From Chryseobacterium shigense (GTDB taxonomy: Bacteria > Bacteroidota > Bacteroidia > Flavobacteriales > Weeksellaceae), in NCBI RefSeq assembly GCF_900156575.1, contig NZ_FTNY01000001.1, forward strand, positions 1,116,001-1,180,000: 64,000 nt of DNA, in the 5' to 3' direction. Within the stretch, counting starts at the first letter, position 1, and every line of letters begins with the position of its first letter. This document shows, one piece after another, positions 50,522 to 59,678 of this stretch. Made by a program: the position numbers and the translations under genes. Under the pieces are notes generated by a model. The model worked only from the letters and a program-made list of their open reading frames with translations, searched no databases and had not been told where the DNA came from.

Positions 50522-51820
50522 TTGAATTTTACAGACCTAAACTTAATAGAACCTATTGCAAAAGCAATTCAGGAACAGGGTTATACAAACCCTACGCCCA
50601 TTCAGGAGAGATCGATCCCTGAAATCTTAAAAGGTAGCGACTTTTTAGGATGTGCACAGACAGGAACAGGAAAGACAGCGGCGTTTGCTATTCCTATTCT
50701 GCAGAATTTATCAAAAAGCAAGACCAAAAATAATCATATAAAAGCCCTGATCTTAACGCCGACAAGAGAACTTGCCATCCAGATCGAGGAAAATATTAAC
50801 GCATACGGAAAATACCTTCCGCTAAAACAACTCGTTATTTTCGGAGGAGTAAAGCAGGGAAATCAGGAAGCTGCTCTGAGAAGAGGCATCGATATCCTGG
50901 TAGCAACGCCCGGGAGACTTCTTGATTTTATCGCACAAGGTATTATCAGCCTTAAGAACATTGAAATCTTTGTTCTTGATGAAGCAGACAGAATGCTGGA
51001 TATGGGTTTTGTTCATGATGTAAAAAGAGTGATTAAACTTCTTCCGCAAAGAAGACAGACTTTATTCTTTTCAGCAACAATGCCTTCTGAGATCCAGAAA
51101 CTGGCTGATTCTATCTTGAATAATCCTGTGAAGGTAGAAGTTACTCCGGTTTCTTCTACTGCTGAAACCATTAAGCAGTCGGTTTATTTTGTAGATAAAG
51201 AAAATAAGCTGGATCTTCTTTCTCATATTCTGGAGAATGATATTTCAGATTCTGTACTGGTATTTTCACGAACAAAACACGGGGCAGACAAAATAGCAAG
51301 AAAGTTGCAGAAAGATAATATCTCAGCAGAGGCAATTCACGGGAACAAATCTCAAAATGCGAGACAGAATGCCCTGAATAATTTTAAGAGCGGAAAAACA
51401 AGGATTCTGGTCGCTACAGACATCGCTGCAAGAGGTATCGATATCGATGAGCTGAAGTATGTGATCAATTTCGAACTTTCCGACGTTTCTGAAACCTATG
51501 TTCACAGAATCGGAAGAACGGGAAGAGCAGGAGCTGAAGGATCTTCAATTTCTTTTGTAGACAGTCTGGATCTTTTAAACTTAAGAAATACAGAAAAACT
51601 GATCGGTAAAAAAATTCCGGTGATTAAAGAGCATCCTTTCCATACAGATAATCTGGTAGCGCAAAAAAGAGACTCTAATAATAAGCCTTCTTCCGGAGGT
51701 GGAGACCGAAGACCTCCGAGATCTCCAAAGCCTCAGAATAACAACAATAAGCCAGCAGCCGGCAGTACCCCTACAGGGTTCAAGAAGCCTAAGAATAAGA
51801 ATTTCACAAGAAAAAAATAA
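50522..51820 (+). CDS. rhlE: DEAD-box RNA helicase, RhlE type, TTG start
   Basis: This 432-residue protein has Q motif [16 protein letters not shown], motif [12 protein letters not shown], Ia [32 protein letters not shown], and IV-VI through [26 protein letters not shown] and [10 protein letters not shown]. The C-terminal 65 residues are disordered and basic, with Asn/Pro/Gly runs. RhlE-type helicases remodel rRNA and mRNA, often in the cold. The first codon is TTG (50522); no in-frame ATG occurs before motif II. It ends in a strong terminator. Confidence 0.93.
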   Translation: MNFTDLNLIEPIAKAIQEQGYTNPTPIQERSIPEILKGSDFLGCAQTGTGKTAAFAIPILQNLSKSKTKNNHIKALILTPTRELAIQIEENINAYGKYLPLKQLVIFGGVKQGNQEAALRRGIDILVATPGRLLDFIAQGIISLKNIEIFVLDEADRMLDMGFVHDVKRVIKLLPQRRQTLFFSATMPSEIQKLADSILNNPVKVEVTPVSSTAETIKQSVYFVDKENKLDLLSHILENDISDSVLVFSRTKHGADKIARKLQKDNISAEAIHGNKSQNARQNALNNFKSGKTRILVATDIAARGIDIDELKYVINFELSDVSETYVHRIGRTGRAGAEGSSISFVDSLDLLNLRNTEKLIGKKIPVIKEHPFHTDNLVAQKRDSNNKPSSGGGDRRPPRSPKPQNNNNKPAAGSTPTGFKKPKNKNFTRKK

Positions 51821-51824
51821 TAAC

Positions 51825-51854
51825 AAAGCCCTTTCGATTGAAAGGGCTTTTTTT
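51825..51854 (+). terminator. Terminator of the RhlE-type helicase
   Basis: AAAGCCCTTTC, loop GATT, GAAAGGGCTTT: 11 perfect pairs, then TTTT, five bases after the stop. Confidence 0.92.
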
Positions 51855-51960
51855 ATGTCATATCCTATTACTTAATCAACTTTATTATTGAATTGTACAA
51901 AGTAGCAGTGATCTGATTTCTATCTTCTTGAATTAAATATTACCTAGTATTTTTTAACTC

Positions 51961-52737
51961 TTATTTATTTTTACCTTCTCCAAACAGCTTAGATGCATTT
52001 TCGGTAGTGATTCTATCAATTTCCGAAAAGTCTTTTCCATAAATGTTCACCAGCTTTCCGGCGACAAGATCCAGATATGAACTTTCATTTCTTTTCCCTC
52101 TATGCGGAACCGGAGCCAGATATGGAGAATCGGTTTCCAGCACGATTTTATCCAAAGGAATTTCATTCAAAAACTGATCAATTTTGCCGTTTTTAAAAGT
52201 CACGACTCCTCCTATTCCCAATATAAAATTAAGGTCTATCGCATGCTTCGCTTGTTCAAGGTTTCCTGAAAAGCAATGGAAAATACCGCGCAGTTTGGGA
52301 TGCTTTTTTCTTTCTAATACCTCGAATGTTTCATCAAAGCTTTCTCTTGTATGGATAACGATAGGAAGGTCCATTTCTATTGCCCATTCGATCTGCTGTT
52401 CAAAGGCTTTCACTTGGATATCCAGTGTCGTCTTATCCCAGTAAAGATCAATTCCGATCTCCCCTATCGCTGGAAAATGTCTCTCATCCAGATAGTTCTT
52501 AACGATTTTGAGTTCTTTTTCCCAGGATTCATATTTTACATAACACGGATGAAGTCCCATCATGGAAATGATCTGTCCGGGATATTCCGTTTCCAGTTGA
52601 AGCATTTTACCATGGGATTCCGAATCAATGGCAGGAAGATAAAACTTTGTGATTCCTTTATCTAGGGCCCTTTGAATAGCCTCTTTTCTATCTTCATCGA
52701 ATTCTTCTGCGTATAAATGGGTATGTGTATCAATCAT
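51961..52737 (-). CDS. TatD-family metal-dependent hydrolase
   Basis: This 258-residue amidohydrolase-fold protein has MIDTHTHLYAEEF (metal HxH), AIGEIGIDLYWDKT (metal-bridging Glu), DLPIVIHTRESFDE (His), GIFHCFSGNLEQA (His) and VLETDSPYLAPVPHRGKRNE (Asp). TatD proteins are Mg-dependent 3'-5' nucleases on DNA and RNA. It is last in the minus-strand run GSCFA-DUF4269-tatD, with only 4 bases after DUF4269. Confidence 0.93.
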   Translation of the reverse strand: MIDTHTHLYAEEFDEDRKEAIQRALDKGITKFYLPAIDSESHGKMLQLETEYPGQIISMMGLHPCYVKYESWEKELKIVKNYLDERHFPAIGEIGIDLYWDKTTLDIQVKAFEQQIEWAIEMDLPIVIHTRESFDETFEVLERKKHPKLRGIFHCFSGNLEQAKHAIDLNFILGIGGVVTFKNGKIDQFLNEIPLDKIVLETDSPYLAPVPHRGKRNESSYLDLVAGKLVNIYGKDFSEIDRITTENASKLFGEGKNK

Positions 52738-52741
52738 TTTC

Positions 52742-53269
52742 TTAAAATTTTAACAGATCTTCATAAGGGTTTTCCAATTCCATCAGCAGTCCAAAGGCCG
52801 GTTCAGTCTTAATTCCCTGTTTTTTTAATTCTATTATTTTATGTCTAAATTCTTCTCCTCTTTCCTGTAATATTCTATGCTCTGCCAACATGTGACGGTA
52901 CGCATTCTGTTGAAGTGGTGGTTTATTCTGTCCGAAAATTTCTATCTGAAATTCTTCCAGCATAAAATTCAGAACAATGCTTTTTTCGTCATGAACAATA
53001 ATGCTTTCAATCGTTACCTCAACATCTACAGGAATTAACTGACCAGACCTAATATCATCCAGAAACTTTTCTTCAAACCGAAGATCTACTTCGCAAATAA
53101 TGTCAAGATCACTGCTTTCAATGTCGATCCCGATAGGAATCGTTCCTGCCAAAACAGGAGAATAGGTTTTTAATTTCTCAAAAATTTGATATTTTTCAAG
53201 AACTTCGTAAGCTCTTTTCTGTCTTTCATTTCCTGATTTCAGATAATTGAGGTTCGTAAAATCAATCAT
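52742..53269 (-). CDS. DUF4269 protein (nucleotidyltransferase-like)
   Basis: This 175-residue protein has VLAGTIPIGIDIESSDLDII CEV, a GT-x(n)-SDLDI element like the nucleotidyltransferase GS...D-x-D motif, with EVTIESIIVHDEKSIVLNFM and QNAYRHMLAEHRIL later. DUF4269 belongs to the polymerase-beta-like NTase group. The substrate is unknown. Its ATG overlaps the GSCFA stop by four bases (ATGA), implying coupling. Confidence 0.85.
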   Translation of the reverse strand: MIDFTNLNYLKSGNERQKRAYEVLEKYQIFEKLKTYSPVLAGTIPIGIDIESSDLDIICEVDLRFEEKFLDDIRSGQLIPVDVEVTIESIIVHDEKSIVLNFMLEEFQIEIFGQNKPPLQQNAYRHMLAEHRILQERGEEFRHKIIELKKQGIKTEPAFGLLMELENPYEDLLKF

Positions 53270-54222
53270 TTGAAAAAAATTTTGTGCCTCACTTTTCCTC
53301 TCTGAAGTTCAATTCTTTCGTTCAGTTTTTCTCTAAACTCTATATATTTCGGATCTTTTTCATCTTCCGTCCGATGTTCCAGCGCTTTATTGATCTTGAA
53401 ATTCTCTTTGATGAAGCTTTTAGTCTCATCAGAAAAATAAGATTCCCCAAACTTATCAAAGATGTAATTGACAGCCTGTGAAGTGGGATGAATCATATCT
53501 TCTTTATAAAAACGATAGTCACGAAGATCATCCATCAGTATTTCATAAACAGGCAGATAGTGGCAGTTTTCAAGCTGCGAAATCGCTTCATGAACAGCAA
53601 CAATTAGTTTAGACTTACTCAGTTGATTTTCGATCATCCCGTCTTTGGTATGGCGTACCGGAGAAACGGTAAACAGAATCTGGACGTCCTCCGGGCAAAT
53701 ATCTTTCAGGTTTAAAACCGTATTATACATTGAATCTGTAAGCTCTTGATGCGAAAGCAGCCTTTTTTCAAAAAATTTCTGTGGGATCTTGTGGCAGTTC
53801 GCAGCCAGCTTTTTCTTCGGAATAAATTCGTAAATAAACGAAGTTCCGTAGGTAATGATCACCCAGCCTGCATCCTGCAGAAAATTGTTTCCTTCTTCTA
53901 TCCCTTTATTGATTTTATCCAGGGTCTGATGGATGTATCGGGTATCAAAGCTGCTGTGGTGATCCAAGGAGATGAATTCTTCATTAAAAGTGATCAGCTC
54001 CTCCTCTGTATAAAACTCTGAATCATGAAGCCTTTTAACGGCATTGCTGATCGAAAAAGGATTAAAGATAGTTCCAAACGGATTATTAACCGTCTGAAGC
54101 TGCCCCTGACCTAACAAATCTGTCATTTCCGAAGCAAAACACGACCCTATTGAAAATATTTTATCTTCAACATCAATCTTTTTTTCCGACTTCGGAATAT
54201 CAACTTCGGTTCTGAATTTCAT
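53266..54222 (-). CDS. GSCFA-domain protein
   Basis: This 318-residue protein opens MKFRTEVDIPKSEKKIDVED and continues with the name-giving FSIGSCFASEMTDLLGQ. It then has TVNNPFGTIFNPFSISNAVK, WVIITYGTSFIYEF, ILFTVSPVRHTKDGMIENQL SKSKL, and HPTSQAVNYIFDKF near the end. The G-S-C with the late D-x-x-H-P fits an SGNH/GDSL-like hydrolase. The family is common in Bacteroidota and uncharacterised. It is the first gene of the coupled trio with DUF4269 and tatD. Confidence 0.9.
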   Translation of the reverse strand: MKFRTEVDIPKSEKKIDVEDKIFSIGSCFASEMTDLLGQGQLQTVNNPFGTIFNPFSISNAVKRLHDSEFYTEEELITFNEEFISLDHHSSFDTRYIHQTLDKINKGIEEGNNFLQDAGWVIITYGTSFIYEFIPKKKLAANCHKIPQKFFEKRLLSHQELTDSMYNTVLNLKDICPEDVQILFTVSPVRHTKDGMIENQLSKSKLIVAVHEAISQLENCHYLPVYEILMDDLRDYRFYKEDMIHPTSQAVNYIFDKFGESYFSDETKSFIKENFKINKALEHRTEDEKDPKYIEFREKLNERIELQRGKVRHKIFFK

Positions 54223-54227
54223 TGTTT

Positions 54228-54300
54228 ATTAGGTAGAAGATAATGAGTAAAAGGTAGTCGTCAATCTATGAAATCTACAACCTCCTACCTCTTACCTGCC
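54228..54300. repeat. AGGTAG/CTACCT word patch
   Basis: AGGTAG (54231-54236 and 54252-54257) is mirrored by CTACCT (54285-54290) with further imperfect matches (CTCTTACCT, TTATTAG at both ends). It fills the gap between the polyprenyl synthase and GSCFA genes. It appears to be another low-order dispersed repeat. Confidence 0.4.
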
Positions 54301-54306
54301 ATCTTA

Positions 54307-55278
54307 TTAGCTCTCTCTTCTCAACAGATAATTTGCCAGTTCAGCAAAAGGTTTTTTCTTGTCTTCAGGGATATTGATTTTTGCCAGATAACTCTGCCCG
54401 ATCTCATTGTGTTTTTCGATCAGACGCAATGCTTTCTCATCTACTTTGGTTCTTCTGAAGATCTTTTCAACACCGTATACTTTATCAATATTATCCGTCT
54501 TTTTACCATACCAGTGATCCAGTTCTTTTCTTTCTTCTTCCGTTGCATGTTCTCTGGCTAAAAGATAAAGAATCGTTTTTTTATTTTCATAGATATCTCC
54601 GGCATGTTTTTTACCAAACTGAGCCTGGTCTCCGAATACATCCAGATAATCGTCCATAATCTGGAAAGCGATACCAATGTGCTTTCCGAAGTTGAAAATA
54701 GCTTTGGCATCTTTAAAATTAGCTTTGGCAATAAGTGCTCCTATTTCAAAAGAAGAGGCACTCAGAACTCCGGTTTTATAAGTAATCATTCTGATGTAGT
54801 CATCATATGTTACATCTTCCTGAGTCTCAAAATTGATGTCATACTGCTGCCCTTCACATAGAAGAAGTCCGGTATGGGTAAAGATTCTGATACAGGCTTT
54901 GAAGATTTCAGGTTCAAGGTCTTCAAAAAACTTATAAGCTTTCAGCATCAGCCCGTCTCCGGAGAGGATTCCAACGTTGATCCCATGCAGGGTATGAATG
55001 GTAGGTTTATTTCTTCTCAGAGGTGCCTCGTCCATAATATCATCATGGATCAGGGTAAAATTATGGAAAAATTCAATTGCCAATGCCGGCTTTATTGCCT
55101 GTCTCAAATCTCCTCCAAACAGGTCGCAGGCCATCAATACCATAATAGGACGAAGACGTTTTCCGCCGTGGGAAATGATGTAGTTCATCGGATCATAGAG
55201 TTCCGCAGGCTTATCTTTAAAGGTGTACTTCGTGATCGCTTCAGCAACGATCTGCTGGTATCTGTCTAAAAATTCCAT
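54307..55278 (-). CDS. Polyprenyl diphosphate synthase
   Basis: This 323-residue protein has SHGGKRLRPIMVLMACDLF, the first Asp-rich motif LIHDDIMDEAPLRRNKPTIH near residue 80, KTGVLSASSFEIGALIA, and the second Asp-rich motif FQIMDDYLDVFGD. The residues just before the first motif (IEFFHNFTLIHDD) include Phe and Phe at the chain-length positions, which often favour C15-C20 products, but long-chain ones cannot be excluded. It makes prenyl chains for quinones or carotenoids. A mevalonate pathway gene (60480) lies 5 kb away. Confidence 0.92.
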   Translation of the reverse strand: MEFLDRYQQIVAEAITKYTFKDKPAELYDPMNYIISHGGKRLRPIMVLMACDLFGGDLRQAIKPALAIEFFHNFTLIHDDIMDEAPLRRNKPTIHTLHGINVGILSGDGLMLKAYKFFEDLEPEIFKACIRIFTHTGLLLCEGQQYDINFETQEDVTYDDYIRMITYKTGVLSASSFEIGALIAKANFKDAKAIFNFGKHIGIAFQIMDDYLDVFGDQAQFGKKHAGDIYENKKTILYLLAREHATEEERKELDHWYGKKTDNIDKVYGVEKIFRRTKVDEKALRLIEKHNEIGQSYLAKINIPEDKKKPFAELANYLLRRES

Positions 55279-55331
55279 AAAATCTTATAATTTGAACAAA
55301 AATACAATTTTTCGAGGCTTTATAAAACAAA

Positions 55332-55357
55332 AAACTTTGCCCTGACGGACAAAGTTT
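55332..55357 (-). terminator. Terminator of the phosphate transporter operon
   Basis: AAACTTTG and CAAAGTTT (8 pairs) extend inward through CC/GG across one mismatch. It lies 25 bases past the transporter stop on the minus strand. Confidence 0.65.
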
Positions 55358-55381
55358 GTATTATATATTTCAACTTTTAAA

Positions 55382-56524
55382 TTAAGTTAAAAACGTTACA
55401 GCAAGATAAGTAATCGCAGCAACAATTGCCGAAATAGGAATCGTTAGTACCCAAGCCCAAAGAAGGCTTACGGTAATTCCCCATCTCACGGCAGAAATTC
55501 TTTTCGTTAATCCTACCCCGATGATAGAACCGGTGATGGTATGCGTTGTAGATACCGGAATACTTAACTGATCTGTAATAAAAAGCGTAATTGCTCCTGC
55601 AGTTTCAGCACTTACTCCTTCCAATGGAGTCACTTTTGTAATTTTCGTACCCATTGTTTTGATAATCTTCCAACCTCCACTCATTGTTCCTAAACCAATC
55701 GCAAGGAAAGATACTAAAGGAACCCAAAGATAATGCTGGGCAAAATAATCAAAACGACCTGCAGAAGGGATATTCAGATAAACAGGGTCATGAAGCATCT
55801 CTACGTGATAGTAGATTAAAGCTGCCCCGATAATCCCCATTACTTTCTGAGCATCATTCAGACCGTGCCCTACACTGAAAAGTGCTGAGGAAACAAGCTG
55901 CAATCTCTTGAAAGACTGATCTGCTTTGTAAGGGTTTGATTTTTTATAAAGGTGAACAATAATTAATGTAATGATGATGGAGATCACCATCCCTATTATC
56001 GGTGCCATAAAAATGAACAAGAAAATAGGAATTACTTTATCAAACTTCACAACACTCTGAGTGGTCAGTTGAAGAAAAGCCTGTTTTAATGTAGCAAATA
56101 ACCCTAAATCCGGTTGTGCAGCTACCACATCATGATAATCCAGCATAAAAGCATGCATAAGTGCTGCTCCTAAAAATCCTCCGATCAGTGTATGAGAAGA
56201 TGAAGAAGGGATACCAAACCACCATGTCAAAAGGTTCCACGCGATTGCTGCTAAAAGCCCTGAAAATATCACTTCCAGAGTGATGAAATTTTCATTAACT
56301 GTTTTAGCGATGGTATTTCCAATTCTGAATTCACCAATAACATAAGCTGCTAAAAAGAATGCTGCAAAATTCCAAAGGGCGGCCCAAAGTACAGCTTGGA
56401 AAGGCGTTAAAACTTTTGTGGAAACAATCGTCGCAATGGAGTTGGCGGCATCATGAAAACCATTGATATAATCGAAAATTAAAGCCAAAGCAATAATAAC
56501 CGTAAGTAAAATCGGAAATTCCAT
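55382..56524 (-). CDS. Inorganic phosphate transporter, PiT family
   Basis: This 380-residue protein has about ten hydrophobic helices. The duplicated PiT signature is clear: FDYINGFHDAANSIATIVST near the N-terminus and SVGHGLNDAQKVMGIIGAAL in the second half. Near the C-terminus are QLSIPVSTTHTITGSIIGVG and AWVLTIPISAIVAAITYLA. PiT proteins are low-affinity, metal-phosphate/proton symporters. DUF47 (PhoU-like) lies 14 bases upstream, the typical regulatory partner, and both are transcribed together. Confidence 0.95.
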   Translation of the reverse strand: MEFPILLTVIIALALIFDYINGFHDAANSIATIVSTKVLTPFQAVLWAALWNFAAFFLAAYVIGEFRIGNTIAKTVNENFITLEVIFSGLLAAIAWNLLTWWFGIPSSSSHTLIGGFLGAALMHAFMLDYHDVVAAQPDLGLFATLKQAFLQLTTQSVVKFDKVIPIFLFIFMAPIIGMVISIIITLIIVHLYKKSNPYKADQSFKRLQLVSSALFSVGHGLNDAQKVMGIIGAALIYYHVEMLHDPVYLNIPSAGRFDYFAQHYLWVPLVSFLAIGLGTMSGGWKIIKTMGTKITKVTPLEGVSAETAGAITLFITDQLSIPVSTTHTITGSIIGVGLTKRISAVRWGITVSLLWAWVLTIPISAIVAAITYLAVTFLT

Positions 56525-56538
56525 TTTTGTTATTTTGT

Positions 56539-57177
56539 TTAGGCGTATTTAATCATGATGTTCTCAATCGTGTTGGCAACATCTTCTGCTTTGTCAGTTA
56601 CTATTTCAAGATAATTAAGAACGGATGAAACTTTGATGATGTTAATGGCATCATTGGTTTCAAATAAATCTACCATTGAGTTGGAAAGCAGGTCATCTGC
56701 GATATTCTCAATAGAGTTTACTTTGATACAAGCTTCTTTTACCTGATCCATATTCTTAAACCCTTTAAGGTTTTTCATCGCATTCTGGATCTCAAGACAA
56801 GCTTTGTGGATCAGAAGAGAGAAATCCGAATAAGCCTTCATTTCAGGAGATTTATACAGGAAGATATATTTTGTAGAAGCGTAGATGTAATCGGCGATAT
56901 CATCAAGGCCTGTTGCCAGGGTGTGAATATCCTCACGATCAAAAGGTGTAATGAAGTTTTTTCCAAGTTCAACGAAGATCTCATGTGTAAGCTCATCATT
57001 TTTATGCTCATAGTCACTCATCCTTTTTAACATCGTATCATCGTTAAGATCGAAATCTTTGATCCCGTTGTTAAAGTCTTCAGACATTGCAACTAAGTTT
57101 TCAGTTACTTTTTCAAAAAGTACAAAGAAAATTTTATCCTTCGGTTGAAAAGCGTGGAAAATATTACCAATTCCCAT
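56539..57177 (-). CDS. DUF47/PhoU-like protein paired with PiT
   Basis: The ATG at 57177 gives 212 residues starting MGIGNIFHAFQPKDKIFFVL, the DUF47 opening; 22 upstream codons in the frame do not look coding. The helical body has KRMSDYEHKNDELTHEIFVE, FDREDIHTLATGLDDIADYI YASTKY and VKVSSVLNYLEIVTDKAEDV (with the usual I-x-x-D-x-A repeats; the exact start of that segment reads IIKVSSVL). DUF47 proteins bind metals and control PiT transport. Operon with the transporter. Confidence 0.92.
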   Translation of the reverse strand: MGIGNIFHAFQPKDKIFFVLFEKVTENLVAMSEDFNNGIKDFDLNDDTMLKRMSDYEHKNDELTHEIFVELGKNFITPFDREDIHTLATGLDDIADYIYASTKYIFLYKSPEMKAYSDFSLLIHKACLEIQNAMKNLKGFKNMDQVKEACIKVNSIENIADDLLSNSMVDLFETNDAINIIKVSSVLNYLEIVTDKAEDVANTIENIMIKYA

Positions 57178-57286
57178 TTTTATGTATTTATAATTTGAGT
57201 GCAAATTTCCTAAAAAAGGATTTGCCCTGAAACTATATAACATTAAGTTTTGTTAACATTCGATTAACGCCTGATAATCAAATAAA

Positions 57287-57309
57287 AAAACCGGCTAAAA
57301 GCCGGTTTT
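57287..57309 (-). terminator. Terminator of the DeaD-type helicase
   Basis: AAAACCGGCT, loop AAA, AGCCGGTTTT: 10 perfect pairs with T on the exit side, 18 bases past the stop. Confidence 0.88.
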
Positions 57310-57327
57310 ATATACTACTGAGATGCG

Positions 57328-59052
57328 TTAGTTAGCTACTTCAGCTCTCATTTCTTTTCCTTTAAATTTCATTGAAGGAATATTGCTCATTACATTCTCT
57401 GAGAAAGATTTTTCTACTTCAAAGAAAGAGAATTTTTCTAAGATTTCAATATCACCGATTTCAGCTCTTTTTTTGCTTTTTCCGGCGGTAGCTTTATTGA
57501 TGATTTCTAAAACATCAAGCTTTTTCAATTGATCTTTTTTCCCAAGGTTGAAGAAGAATCTTACCATGTTCTCGTCCTTTCTTCTAGGTTTTCCGCTACG
57601 CTCTCTGCCATCTCGGCTGTCTCTGCTTGCTCTAGTATCACGGTCCCCACGGTCACGATCTCTTCCTCTATCGCGGTCTCTTCCTCTGTCTCTGTCTCTT
57701 CTTGAATAATCATCATCTCTGCTGTTGAACTTCTGATCAACAAGATCATGCTTATCTTTGTAGTACAAAGCAAGGTCTTTTAACTGGAACTGCAATAACT
57801 TGTGTACCAATTCCTCTTTTGTAAATGCACTTAGATCAGGAATTAAGCTATCATTGAATTCAAAGATATCTTCTTCGTGTTCCGTAAATAATTTTTCAAA
57901 AACACCTTCCACCTGAGCTTTGATAATATCTTCGCCTGTTGGAATGAATTTTTCTACAATATCAATTTTCGTTGTAGATTTAATTTGCTTTAATTTTCTG
58001 CTTTCTTCAGGCTTAATTAAAGAAATTGAAATCCCGTCTTTTCCAGCTCTACCGGTTCTTCCACTTCTGTGAACGAATACTTCCGGATCATCAGGTAAAG
58101 AATAATGGATAACGTGCGTCAGAGAGTTTACATCCAGACCTCTTGCTGCCACATCTGTCGCTACAAGGATATCAATGTTTTTCAGTCTGAATTTCTTCAT
58201 GACGGTATCTCTTTGGGCCTGAGAAAGATCTCCGTGCAGTGCATCAGCGGCATACCCGTTCTGCATCAGGAAATCTGCAACCTCCTGAGTTTCCATTCTT
58301 GTTCTACAGAACAAAATAGAATACTGGTTCGGATTGGCATCAATTAATCTCTTAAGAGCTTCTTTTTTTTGACGGTATCCTACAACGTAATATTCGTGCT
58401 TAATGTTCTTTTTAACCTCGTTAATAGAACCCACAGAAATACGGTGCGGATTGGTAAGATAGTTTTTAGAAATTCTTTCCACCTCTTTATTCATCGTTGC
58501 CGAGAATAAGAAAGTTTGCTTTGTATCCGGTGTTTCTCTTAGAATCGTTTCCAACTCATCTTTGAAACCCATTGAAAGCATTTCATCAGCTTCGTCTAAA
58601 ACCAGCCAATGAATAGCAGAAAAATCAAGTGCTTTTCTGTTGATAAGGTCGATTACTCTTCCGGGAGTCCCCACAATAATTTGCGGTTTGTCCTTCAAAG
58701 AACGAATCTGATCCATAATACTACTACCACCATAAACCGCTGTGGTTTTGATGTCTCTCATGTACTTGGAGTAATTTTTTATGTCTTTAGAAATCTGAAG
58801 ACATAATTCCCGTGTCGGACAAAGGACCAAAAATTGGATTTTGCGACTCGTTTCGTCAATCATATCCAAAATCGGAAGCGAAAACGCTGCTGTTTTGCCT
58901 GTCCCTGTCTGCGCAAGTGCGATCAAATCGCGAATATCTGAAAGAATGAAAGGGATAGTCTGTTTTTGGATTTCTGTCGGGCTTTCGTAACCCAGTTCGC
59001 CAACTGCCTTAAGGATATCAGGACTTAAATTGGACTCCGTAAATAAATTCAT
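57328..59052 (-). CDS. deaD: DEAD-box RNA helicase, DeaD/CsdA type
   Basis: This 574-residue protein has Q motif GYESPTEIQKQTIPFIL, motif [12 protein letters not shown], Ia PTRELCLQI, II DEADEMLSMGF, III LFSATMN, ATDVAARGLDV and HRSGRTGRAG. After the core come about 80 residues of linker, then an Arg-Asp/Arg-Gly tract (RDRGRDRDRGRDRDRGDRD, coded near 57640-57705). It ends with a DbpA-type RNA-binding fold (NMVRFFFNLGKKDQLKKLDV). The DbpA domain marks the DeaD/CsdA group, which acts in ribosome assembly and mRNA decay, often cold-induced. The window holds two DEAD-box helicases 5.5 kb apart, of different type. Confidence 0.93.
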   Translation of the reverse strand: MNLFTESNLSPDILKAVGELGYESPTEIQKQTIPFILSDIRDLIALAQTGTGKTAAFSLPILDMIDETSRKIQFLVLCPTRELCLQISKDIKNYSKYMRDIKTTAVYGGSSIMDQIRSLKDKPQIIVGTPGRVIDLINRKALDFSAIHWLVLDEADEMLSMGFKDELETILRETPDTKQTFLFSATMNKEVERISKNYLTNPHRISVGSINEVKKNIKHEYYVVGYRQKKEALKRLIDANPNQYSILFCRTRMETQEVADFLMQNGYAADALHGDLSQAQRDTVMKKFRLKNIDILVATDVAARGLDVNSLTHVIHYSLPDDPEVFVHRSGRTGRAGKDGISISLIKPEESRKLKQIKSTTKIDIVEKFIPTGEDIIKAQVEGVFEKLFTEHEEDIFEFNDSLIPDLSAFTKEELVHKLLQFQLKDLALYYKDKHDLVDQKFNSRDDDYSRRDRDRGRDRDRGRDRDRGDRDTRASRDSRDGRERSGKPRRKDENMVRFFFNLGKKDQLKKLDVLEIINKATAGKSKKRAEIGDIEILEKFSFFEVEKSFSENVMSNIPSMKFKGKEMRAEVAN

Positions 59053-59072
59053 TAAATATTTTAAAATTTTTG

Positions 59073-59080
59073 CAAAGATA
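59073..59080 (-). promoter_or_regulatory. -7 box of deaD
   Basis: TATCTTTG on minus matches TANNTTTG, 20 bases before the ATG. There may be additional upstream starts within the long gap. Confidence 0.5.
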
Positions 59081-59678
59081 CAACAAATATTTGATTTGTT
59101 TTTGAATAAAGTTTTAAATATGTAAACTTTAATTCAGAATCCTTTAATATATTTTTAATTTTTAAAAAATTAAATCCAAAAAAACAGGTCTTATGTTAAA
59201 AACATGTTAAACATTGTTTTTTTTTATTAAATTGGATTGATTTTTTCTGTATTATTTATGAATTTTCAAAAATAACACCATGAAACGCAAATTTTATTTT
59301 AGATCTTCGTTTCATGATTATTGGAATATTTCCAGTATTCATGGCTGCATTTCAAGATTTGCCAACCTTTCAACAGTGTTCGATTTACGGCTCACTTGAA
59401 GTCTTTTCAAATTTACAATTATTTTTTTCAAACTGTACGATACCTGTCTGTTTTTTGATGGATTCCCTCTTTTTTCAGTCTCTGTTTTAAAATCTAACCT
59501 TAAAATTTACACCTCATTGGATCCAATTTGCATACTACATTTCCCCATTTTCACCTGTTGAAATTTCCCGGTTCATAAAGCATACAAAGAGTGTTTTCAT
59601 CACTTAATTTTGGTCATCAGAAGTTTATTTTTTAACTTGGTTCAATAAAAACACCTCTTCCATTAAATTTCCAAAAGT
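59081..59678. other. 598-base gap upstream of deaD with no supported gene
   Basis: This is the longest unexplained stretch in the right half. Homopolymer T and A runs dominate 59160-59240. A 39-codon ORF (59281, MKRKFYFRSSFHDYWNIS) has an inverted ATGAAACG/CGTTTCAT pair across its first codons, so it is more likely structure than gene. No RNA family was recognised. Confidence 0.4.

Noticed and set aside
54874..55269. Plus-strand open frame of 131 codons
   Set aside because: Antisense to the polyprenyl synthase with both Asp-rich motifs intact; no family motif in the shadow.
50522..59052. The two DEAD-box helicases as a recent duplication
   Set aside because: Their Q motifs, linkers and C-terminal domains differ (RhlE-type versus DbpA-domain DeaD-type), and no flanking repeat is shared.
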